5,495 nucleotides of DNA, taken from contig JAFBAJ010000131.1 of the NCBI GenBank assembly GCA_019247865.1, positions 1-5,495 of the forward strand, in the 5' to 3' direction. The first letter of the stretch is position 1. Each line of letters opens with the position of its first letter. The position numbers were made by a program, and so were the translations under genes. This DNA is from Acidobacteriota bacterium (GTDB lineage: Bacteria; Acidobacteriota; Blastocatellia; Pyrinomonadales; Pyrinomonadaceae). This document shows, piece by piece, positions 1 to 4,548 of the stretch. The notes beneath the pieces were generated by a model, which was not told the DNA's origin, ran no database searches, and saw nothing but the letters and a program-made list of their open reading frames with translations.

Positions 1-351
1 CAGGACTTGCTGGCTAAGGCGCGCGAGCTCTATGCCGCCGGACGTGATGAAGAGGCGATGCCGGAGCTCCGTCGCGTCCTGACCATCGAGCCTATGAGCG
101 CCGAAGCCTATCTCCTCATCGGCCGCATCAACCAGCGTCGCGGCGACCTCGAAGCTTCCATCAGCGCCCTGCGCACGGCCATCTTCTGGGACGCCAAGAT
201 GATCGACGCGCACATCCTGCTCGGACGCATCTTCATCGAGCGCGGCGACCGCGCGCAGGCCATGTCGCACGCCAAGATCGCCATGCAGATCGACCCCAAC
301 AACCCGGAGGCCATCGCGCTCCAGCGTCTGGTCGAAACCGGCGGGAAGTAA
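1..351 (+). CDS. TPR-repeat protein, C-terminal part (5' end outside window)
   Basis: The frame is open from the first base and ends at TAA 349-351, giving 116 visible residues; the true start lies upstream. Three tetratricopeptide repeats are readable: residues about 2-33, 34-67 and 68-101. Each has the helix-turn-helix spacing and the usual small and aromatic positions, for example AEAYLLIGRI followed by GDLEASISALRTAI, and IDAHILLGRIFIERGD followed by the IDPNNPEA turn. TPR arrays are protein-protein interaction scaffolds, so no enzymatic role can be assigned from this part. The protein ends about 15 residues after the last repeat, with no C-terminal membrane segment. It may be a free-standing TPR protein or the tail of a larger one with an unseen N-terminal domain. 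The palindrome right after the stop probably ends its transcript. The fold is nearly certain; the function is unknown. Confidence 0.9.
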   Translation, partial: QDLLAKARELYAAGRDEEAMPELRRVLTIEPMSAEAYLLIGRINQRRGDLEASISALRTAIFWDAKMIDAHILLGRIFIERGDRAQAMSHAKIAMQIDPNNPEAIALQRLVETGGK

Positions 352-357
352 GAAGGT

Positions 358-444
358 AAAAATCCCGGTCTTAGGACTTTGGCCTTTGGTCTTTGACACG
401 AGTAAGCATCAAAGACCAAAGGCCAAAGTCCTAAGACCATTTTT
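358..444 (+). terminator. Likely intrinsic, possibly bidirectional terminator after the TPR gene
   Basis: The 30-bp perfect stem at 367-438 is flanked by AAAAAT (358-363) and ATTTTT (439-444), which can pair outside it. The + strand transcript therefore ends the stem with a U run one base later. The minus strand would also show a U run, set back by three bases. A further outer pairing is possible between 353-361 and 450-458. It begins 7 nt after the TPR stop codon, which suits transcription termination. No minus-strand gene is seen that would need the reverse activity. Confidence 0.6.
367..438. repeat. Perfect 30-bp inverted repeat made of 7-bp units (copy 1)
   Basis: Bases 367-396 are the exact reverse complement of 409-438, with a 12-nt loop at 397-408. 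Each arm is four heptamers. The right arm reads CAAAGAC, CAAAGGC, CAAAGTC, CTAAGAC from base 410, and the left arm mirrors it. The 7-bp period and the CAA-G-C core are shared with the palindromes at 3257-3336 and 4460-4530, although the actual sequence differs (CAAAGNC here, CAAGTCC there). No coding role is visible. Confidence 0.95.
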
Positions 445-450
445 CTGACT

Positions 451-477
451 TTTACCTTTCCCCTTTTATGTTAGAAT
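451..477 (+). promoter_or_regulatory. Predicted extended -10 promoter for the NfeD-like gene
   Basis: TGTTAGAAT at 469-477 is an extended -10 element: TG, one base, then TAGAAT, matching TATAAT at 5 of 6 positions. A weak -35 candidate is TTTACC at 451-456 with a short 15-nt spacer, so the extended -10 would carry most of the strength. The predicted start is near 484, leaving a leader of about 25 nt before the ATG at 509. It follows the terminator palindrome, as expected for a new transcription unit. Confidence 0.45.
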
Positions 478-508
478 ACGCGCCTCTCGGCGGTTTTCCT
501 GGGCGGAC

Positions 509-814
509 ATGGGTCTAGCAGCAATTACCTGGATCGTTCTTTCACTGAGCGCGTGCCTGCTTGCTTCAGCCATCTACATCGCTTTGCTCTCGCGTCATCG
601 CAAAGCCGGGCAGGGCAGGCCGAATCTTCTGGGCAGGACGGCGCGCGTCGAGACCGCGCTTGAGCCGGAGGGCGCGATCATCGTCGGCGGCGAATTGTGG
701 CGCGCACGCCTGAGCGGCGCGGAGCGGGTGGCCGCGCGCGGCAGCGCGGTTCGAATCATAGGAGTCAGCGGCCATCTGCTCGAAGTCGAGCCGACCGAAC
801 GGGAAGGAGTTTAA
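509..814 (+). CDS. Short NfeD-like membrane protein with OB-fold domain
   Basis: This is a 101-residue protein. Residues about 5-27 form one hydrophobic membrane helix, followed by a basic stretch (RHRK, 29-32). Residues about 37-95 then look like the NfeD C-terminal beta-barrel (OB-fold): LLGRTARVETALEPEG, the GGELWRARL strand pair, ARGSAVRIIGVSG and a final LLEVEP. In the NfeD family this domain lies in the cytoplasm and accompanies membrane proteases or SPFH/flotillin-like proteins. Neither is seen here, so any partner is outside the window or absent. Full NfeD proteins have several helices or a ClpP-like protease domain; this is the short form with one helix. ATG 509 has only a weak purine run (GGGCGG, 501-506) ahead of it. 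It begins a two-gene unit with the next gene. The family call rests on pattern and is fairly sure; the function is not known. Confidence 0.7.
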   Translation: MGLAAITWIVLSLSACLLASAIYIALLSRHRKAGQGRPNLLGRTARVETALEPEGAIIVGGELWRARLSGAERVAARGSAVRIIGVSGHLLEVEPTEREGV

Positions 815-836
815 GGGACTCGAAACCGGAGCGGAC

Positions 837-1181
837 ATGGTAACCACAGACGCTCACAAATATACCGAAGAGTTTGAGAGAGAGCCGCGCCACTCCGCGC
901 TCGAAGAGTTCAGCCGCGACGAACGCCGTCCGGCAGTCCTCCTGCTGGCCGGACTCATCATCGCCGCCATCTTCTTCGCGCTCGGCATCATGGTCGGACG
1001 CTGGACTCTCAAGCCCGTCGCCAACAACCCGACGGCCGCGCCGCCTCCCGCGAACCAGCCGCGCCAGCAGAGCGCCCCCGTCAACCGCGCGACCGTCACG
1101 CCGACGCCGACTCCCGCGCCATCCAACACGCCATCTCCGACAGCATCCCCTTCAGCCACCGCCGGCCGCACGCGAAACTAA
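837..1181 (+). CDS. Single-pass membrane protein with Pro/Thr-rich tail, function unknown
   Basis: I do not recognise a family. The protein has 114 residues in three parts: a charged, acidic N-terminus (1-31); one strong membrane helix (about 33-55, LLLAGLIIAAIFFALGIMVG) with a GxxxG pair at 50-54; and a low-complexity tail rich in Pro, Thr, Ala and Ser (about 60-108), including TPTPTPAP. The basic residues R30, R31 and R56 border the helix on both sides, so they do not settle topology. An N-in orientation with an extracytoplasmic linker-like tail is likely. Such tails often tether a further domain (for example SPOR or peptidoglycan-binding), but the stop at 1179-1181 comes before any domain, and I see no continuation in other frames. 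The start is ATG 837, with GGAG at 828-831 spaced 5 nt away. The upstream gene ends 22 bp before, so the two are probably co-transcribed. Confidence 0.75.
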   Translation: MVTTDAHKYTEEFEREPRHSALEEFSRDERRPAVLLLAGLIIAAIFFALGIMVGRWTLKPVANNPTAAPPPANQPRQQSAPVNRATVTPTPTPAPSNTPSPTASPSATAGRTRN

Positions 1182-1211
1182 TCGAGCAGGATTTCCAGAA
1201 AATATTTTTTG

Positions 1212-1227
1212 TGGCACGCGATGTGCT
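1212..1227 (+). promoter_or_regulatory. Candidate sigma-54 (RpoN) -24/-12 promoter
   Basis: TGGCACG at 1212-1218 and GTGCT at 1223-1227 match the sigma-54 consensus TGGCACG-N4-TTGCW at all but one position (G for T in the -12 box). The invariant GG (1213-1214) and GC (1225-1226) are separated by exactly 10 nt. An AT-rich run precedes it. The predicted start is near 1238. No activator site could be identified, and no clear gene follows within 400 bp. Confidence 0.4.
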
Positions 1228-1237
1228 CTATCTTTCG

Positions 1238-1383
1238 TCGGCAAGCACGAAATGGAACGTGCCCCCGCCGCCACCACATCTCTGAGCGCCGCCTGCCGCT
1301 GCGCCAGCCCCCCGCCGAGCGATCCTTCAGTTATCACCCCGAAACGCGAACCCGGTCGAAATTGACCGGGTTCTCCCACTTTT
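1238..1383 (+). ncRNA. Possible small RNA between the sigma-54-like element and a terminator
   Basis: This is inferred only from context: a sigma-54-type promoter predicts a start near 1238, and an intrinsic terminator closes at 1373-1383. The product would be about 140 nt, C-rich, with no well-supported reading frame. No known RNA family is recognised. The alternative is that this is simply the 3' untranslated end of the 509-1181 unit and the promoter match is chance. Confidence 0.2.
1348..1383 (+). terminator. Intrinsic terminator
   Basis: GAACCCGGTC (1348-1357) pairs perfectly with GACCGGGTTC (1364-1373) around a 6-nt loop, giving a 10-bp GC-rich stem. The U tract is weak and set back: CTCCCAC, then four T at 1380-1383, with five more T at 1391-1395. 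The opposite strand has no T run next to the stem, so it acts on + strand transcription. It may end the 509-1181 unit, a small RNA, or both. Confidence 0.6.
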
Positions 1384-1541
1384 AAAGCACTTTTTAGAAC
1401 ACAGGCCGCTTTCCGCTCTCATTTACGGACAATTCCAGCTTCCCGCGCATACTGCCGCAAGACGGAACTAATCGGCCGAAGCGACGAAATTTGTCACTCT
1501 GGAGGTGACGTTTTCTGTCGAATCGCGTCATCCGGCAGACG

Positions 1542-1578
1542 ATTTCGGGCATCGCTGACGAGCCCGCAAATTTTTTTT
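1542..1578 (+). terminator. Intrinsic terminator upstream of lnt
   Basis: CGGGC (1546-1550) pairs with GCCCG (1562-1566). With A1551 bulged, TCG (1552-1554) pairs with CGA (1559-1561) over a CTGA loop. ATTT (1542-1545) can also pair with AAAT (1568-1571) past a bulged C1567. A run of T follows to 1578. This is a better U tract than that of the first terminator. It would stop read-through from upstream before the lnt promoter. Confidence 0.6.
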
Positions 1579-1630
1579 CAAGGCGCAGCCCGATTCACCT
1601 TCTCTCAAGCTGACTGCATGATCTTTCATT

Positions 1631-1659
1631 TCGACGGCGCGACCATCTTTTGTTAAACT
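1631..1659 (+). promoter_or_regulatory. Predicted lnt promoter
   Basis: TCGACG at 1631-1636 (4 of 6 to TTGACA) and TAAACT at 1654-1659 (4 of 6 to TATAAT) are 17 nt apart, and TG at 1651-1652 makes an extended -10. The same TGTTA core heads the NfeD-like gene. The predicted start falls at about 1665-1667, right at the lnt ATG. Confidence 0.45.
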
Positions 1660-1666
1660 CTGGCGC

Positions 1667-3304
1667 ATGCATGACGCGGTTTCACTCGCGCCGACCGGAC
1701 GAGAGCGAAGGCTGTCGCGGCTCCTCTCGCGCCTTCGTTCGAGCGTGCGCGCGCAGGCTCCCGCGCGTGTCGAAACAGCCCTGGCGGTGCTCTCTGCGCT
1801 GCTCCTGATTCTCTCTTTTCCGGACTTCAATCTGTGGCCGCTGGCGTGGATCGGACTCGTGCCGCTGCTCGTCGCGGTCGTGCGTGCGCCGCAGCTCAAC
1901 GTGCGCGCGTTTCTGCTCGGTTGGATCGCGGGCACGCTCTTCTTTTACGGCTCCTGCTACTGGCTGACCTATTCGATGGTGCGCTACGGCCACATCCCAA
2001 AGGTCATCGCGTACCTGCTGCTCTTTCCCATAACCATGATCGTCGGGCTCTTTCCGGCCCTGTCGTGTCTCGTGCTGGCGCGCTTGGTGGCGCGTTGGGG
2101 AGTCCGCGCGCTGCTCCTGATGCCGTTGGTGTGGGTCGCGTTCGAGTGGGCGCGGCTCGGCGTGACCGGACAGTTGTGGAACGCCATCGGCTACTCGCAG
2201 GCTTACATGCCGCAGCTCATCAGAACTGCGCGCTGGGGCGGAGTCTACGCGGTCGGATTTCTGATCGTCCTGAGCAACGCGGCGCTCGCCTTCCTGCTCC
2301 TCAAAAGATCGCTCCGCGCACTCGCCGTCAGCACAGCCATCTGTGCAGGCATAGCTCTCATCATCGCTCTGCCCGGCGGAACCGCGCCGGTCGAGAAACA
2401 GAAGGCCGCAGCGGTCGTCGTCGCCATTCAGCCGAACGTGCCGATGGAGCCGGTCGAGGACTTGTCGGAGACCGAAGCGCTCATCGCGCGCCATCTCTCT
2501 TTGAGCGCGAGTGCGCTCAGCGAGCTGAAGGATGAGAGAGCTGCCGTTCCGCGTGTCGTCATCTGGCCGGAGTCGCCTATGAACTTCACGTACGCGCGCG
2601 ATTCCGAGTTTCGAGAGACGGTCGCTGGCTTCACGAGCCAGCAGCGCACGTCCGTTATCTTCAACGCGCTGGAGCCAGCGCCGGCCAACGGCGACTATAA
2701 CTCTGCCGTGATGGTCAACGAAGACGGTCGCCTCGTCGCACAGTATGATAAGATTCGCCTGTTGCCGTTTGGTGAATACGTGCCGCTGCCGCGCTGGCTG
2801 CCGGGAGTCAATCTGGTTCCGGTGATGGTCGGAGATTTCACGCCGGGCGCACAGTACCCTTTGTTGCCGCTCGGCGAGGCGCGCGCGGGCATCTTTATCT
2901 GCTTCGAGTCTGCGTTTCCGTCCATCGCGCGACGCTTCGCGGATGAAGGCGCGGACGTGCTGATTAACATCTCGAACGACGGCTACCTGGGGCCGACGCC
3001 GGTCATGCGGCAGCACTTAGCGAACGCCATCTTTCGCGCCGTCGAGAACGACCGCCCGGTGCTACGCGTGACGAACACTGGCATCAGCGCGTACATCACA
3101 CCGCGCGGCGAGGTGCTGGATGCGACCGGTGGATTTCAGACCGCGACGCGGACCTGGACGGTCACGCGCACAACGGGCGGCAAGACTTTTTACACGGCTC
3201 ACGGCGACCTGTTCGTCGCCCTGTGCGCCGCTCTGAGCTTGCTCTTGATAATTATGAGTCTCAAGTCTCAAGTCCCAAGACCCAAGTCGGGTTCACGGAC
3301 TTGA
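1667..3304 (+). CDS. lnt: Apolipoprotein N-acyltransferase
   Basis: Lnt is an inner-membrane enzyme that moves an acyl chain from a phospholipid to the N-terminal cysteine of a diacylated lipoprotein, the last step of lipoprotein maturation. The 545-residue protein begins with a basic segment (14-34). Several membrane helices follow (about 36-235), with family patterns such as SFPDFNLWPLAWIGLVP (50-66) and EWARLGVTGQLWNAIGYSQ (160-178). A nitrilase-fold domain covers about 248-500. The catalytic triad is intact: E302 (IWPES), K362 (YDKIRLLPFGEYVP) and C412 (FICFES). The residue after the cysteine is Phe, where E. coli has Tyr; the next Glu is kept (E414), as is E370. A last helix (about 514-530) ends the family-like part. 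Residues 531-545 are encoded by a palindromic repeat and are probably an added tail. No Shine-Dalgarno precedes ATG 1667. An alternative start at GTG 1745 (residue 27) also lacks one. Confidence 0.96.
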   Translation: MHDAVSLAPTGRERRLSRLLSRLRSSVRAQAPARVETALAVLSALLLILSFPDFNLWPLAWIGLVPLLVAVVRAPQLNVRAFLLGWIAGTLFFYGSCYWLTYSMVRYGHIPKVIAYLLLFPITMIVGLFPALSCLVLARLVARWGVRALLLMPLVWVAFEWARLGVTGQLWNAIGYSQAYMPQLIRTARWGGVYAVGFLIVLSNAALAFLLLKRSLRALAVSTAICAGIALIIALPGGTAPVEKQKAAAVVVAIQPNVPMEPVEDLSETEALIARHLSLSASALSELKDERAAVPRVVIWPESPMNFTYARDSEFRETVAGFTSQQRTSVIFNALEPAPANGDYNSAVMVNEDGRLVAQYDKIRLLPFGEYVPLPRWLPGVNLVPVMVGDFTPGAQYPLLPLGEARAGIFICFESAFPSIARRFADEGADVLINISNDGYLGPTPVMRQHLANAIFRAVENDRPVLRVTNTGISAYITPRGEVLDATGGFQTATRTWTVTRTTGGKTFYTAHGDLFVALCAALSLLLIIMSLKSQVPRPKSGSRT

Positions 3305-3336
3305 GACCTGGGACTTGAGACTGGGGACTTGGGACT
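3257..3336. repeat. Heptamer-built palindrome at the lnt/prfB junction (copy 2)
   Basis: The left arm (3257-3288) holds CAAGTCT, CAAGTCC, CAAGACC, CAAGTCG in 7-bp steps from 3262. The right arm (3298-3336) holds GACTTGA, GACCTGG, GACTTGA, GACTGGG, GACTTGG, GACT. The inner 25 bases of the left arm match the right arm's reverse complement at 22 positions, around a 9-nt loop. Bases 3257-3321 match 4460-4524 at 62 of 65 positions. The left arm and loop lie inside lnt, and the right arm ends 8 nt before the prfB ATG. No T run follows, so it is not an obvious terminator. Confidence 0.93.
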
Positions 3337-3344
3337 AAAAAGAG

Positions 3345-4455
3345 ATGATTGAGACACTATCCATACAGGATTTACGCAACAGGTACGAAGATTTGAAGAT
3401 GCGGACGGAACAGCTCGGGAGGTTTCTTTGATGTAGCTGCGAAGCGGAAGGAGCTGGCCGAGATCGAGTTGCGCGCGTCGGCGCAGGATTTCTGGAACGA
3501 TCAGGACGCGGCGCAGAAGCTCTTGCAGCAGCGGAGCAAGCTCGAACGCACGGTGGAGCGGCAGGAGCGGTTCGAGGCTTTGGTTGCGGACGCGTCCGTG
3601 CTCTTTGAATTCGCGGAAGAGGACGAAGCCTCTGTGAACGAGTTGCGCGAGCTTCTGGCTCGGCTCAGCCATGACATCGAGCAGGCCGAAACGGAGATGC
3701 TGTTGTCGGGCGAGAACGACGCGCTCAACGCCATCTGCACGATCCATCCGGGCGCGGGCGGGACGGAGTCGCAGGACTGGGCCGAGATGCTGCTGCGTAT
3801 GTATCTCAAGTGGGCCGAGGGACGCGGTTTCAAGACGGAGATTCTCGAATACCAGCCGGGCGAAGAGGCTGGCATCAAGAGCGTCACCTTTCGCGTCGAG
3901 GGCGAGTACGCCTACGGCCTGCTCTCGGCGGAAGCGGGCGTGCATCGCCTCGTGCGCATCTCGCCGTTCGATCAGGCGGCGCGACGGCATACCTCTTTCG
4001 CCTCGCTCTTCGTCTATCCGGAGATCGACGAGAACATAGAGGTCGAGATCAACGAGAAGGATCTCAGAGTCGACACGTATCGCTCGACGGGCGCGGGCGG
4101 GCAGCACATCAACACGACCGATTCCGCAGTACGCATCACGCACCTGCCGACCGGCATCGTCGTCGCGTGCCAGAACCAGCGCTCGCAGCATCAGAACCGC
4201 GCCGTCGCCATGCAGGTCCTGCGCTCGCGGCTCTACGAACTGGAGCTGGAGAAACGACAGGCCGAGACCGCGCAGCTCGAAGCGAATAAAATGGACAACT
4301 CGTTCGGCTCGCAGATACGCAACTACGTGCTCGCGCCCTATCGCTTAGTCAAAGACGCGCGCACCAAGCTCGAACGCGGCGACGTGGACGCAGTCCTCGC
4401 GGGCGACCTGGACGATTTCATCAAGGAGTACCTGCTCTCGCGGCGAGCGGCTTAA
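3345..4455 (+). CDS. prfB: Peptide chain release factor 2, with +1 programmed frameshift
   Basis: RF2 reads UAA and UGA on the ribosome and releases the finished protein. The gene is in two frames. ATG 3345 opens 28 codons that stop at TGA 3429-3431. Reading resumes one base on at GAT 3430 and runs to TAA 4453-4455, giving 369 residues (E. coli 365). The zero frame has a TAA at 3336-3338, which fixes the start region; only a weak AAAAAGAG precedes the ATG. The alpha-helical N-terminal domain is followed by the RF core. SPF, the RF2 stop-codon reader, is at 206-208 (ISPFDQ) and the catalytic GGQ at 251-253, within one residue of their E. coli positions. [22 protein letters not shown] and [12 protein letters not shown] are family hallmarks. 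The residue matching E. coli 246 is Ser. Near-identical repeats lie on both sides of the gene. RF2 is known to control its own level through this frameshift. Confidence 0.97.
3417..3432 (+). promoter_or_regulatory. prfB: prfB +1 recoding site
   Basis: GGGAGG (3417-3422) is an internal Shine-Dalgarno-like sequence, followed by TTT (3423-3425), the slippery CTT (3426-3428) and the in-frame TGA (3429-3431), then T. This has the layout of the E. coli signal (AGGGGG, one codon, CTT, TGA), with T rather than C after the stop. Slow decoding of UGA when RF2 is scarce lets the peptidyl-tRNA slip from CUU to UUU, and translation goes on in the RF2 frame. Confidence 0.95.
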
Positions 4456-4459
4456 AAAA

Positions 4460-4530
4460 AGTCTCAAGTCCCAAGTCCCAAGTCCCAAGTCGGGTTCGCG
4501 GACTTGAGACCTGGGACTTGAGACCCGGGA
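4460..4530. repeat. Heptamer-built palindrome at the prfB/ftsK junction (copy 3)
   Basis: It begins 4 nt after the prfB stop. The left arm (4461-4491) has four tandem heptamers from 4465: CAAGTCC three times, then CAAGTCG. The right arm (4501-4530) has GACTTGA, GACCTGG, GACTTGA, GACCCGG. The inner 24 bases of the two arms pair at 21 positions around a 9-nt loop. An A run (4454-4460) precedes it and TTTT (4531-4534) follows, so it could act as a weak terminator or attenuator between prfB and ftsK. It is 62/65 identical to copy 2 and in the same orientation. Confidence 0.93.
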
Positions 4531-4536
4531 TTTTCT

Positions 4537-4542
4537 GAGGAG
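4537..4542 (+). promoter_or_regulatory. ftsK: Ribosome binding site of ftsK
   Basis: GAGGAG, six bases before ATG 4549, is the strongest correctly placed Shine-Dalgarno among the genes here, and it decides the start. It lies just beyond the palindrome, so it should stay free when the hairpin folds. Confidence 0.8.
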
Positions 4543-4548
4543 AGATTT

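Larger units (their letters stand above)
1182..1666. other. 485-bp intergenic region with regulatory signals, no convincing gene
   Basis: No convincing gene is present. In order it holds an AT-rich patch (1199-1210), a sigma-54-like element (1212-1227), a terminator hairpin (1348-1383), an unused perfect Shine-Dalgarno-like sequence (GGAGGTGA, 1501-1508), a second terminator (1542-1578) and the lnt promoter (1631-1659). A 37-codon frame at 1252-1365 has no ribosome binding site, and its stop lies inside the terminator stem. After GGAGGTGA the only nearby start would be CTG 1515, giving 32 codons to TGA 1611-1613; I do not call it a gene. Confidence 0.7.

Noticed and set aside
874..1365. A 163-codon + strand frame overlapping the proline-rich protein gene
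   Set aside because: Ser/Arg/Pro-rich out-of-frame translation. The overlapped frame has a proper ribosome binding site and a clear membrane helix. The last 37 codons (from ATG 1252) also end inside a terminator stem.
1682..3016. A 444-codon open frame on the minus strand opposite lnt
   Set aside because: It is the antisense shadow of a GC-biased gene: Arg/Gln/Asp/Glu-rich, no fold or family pattern, while the + strand carries an intact Lnt triad.
3345..3468. prfB as a pseudogene broken by a frameshift
   Set aside because: The stop sits in the exact RF2 recoding signal, and the full product matches family length and motif positions.
3268..4191. A 307-codon open frame on the minus strand opposite prfB
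   Set aside because: Its sequence is an Arg/Leu-rich mirror of prfB and part of it comes from the repeat. RF2 on the + strand is beyond doubt.
3257..4530. CRISPR array or insertion-sequence ends
   Set aside because: The repeats are 7-bp units without spacers, and the two long copies enclose only prfB. There is no transposase, no cas gene and no target-site duplication that I can see.
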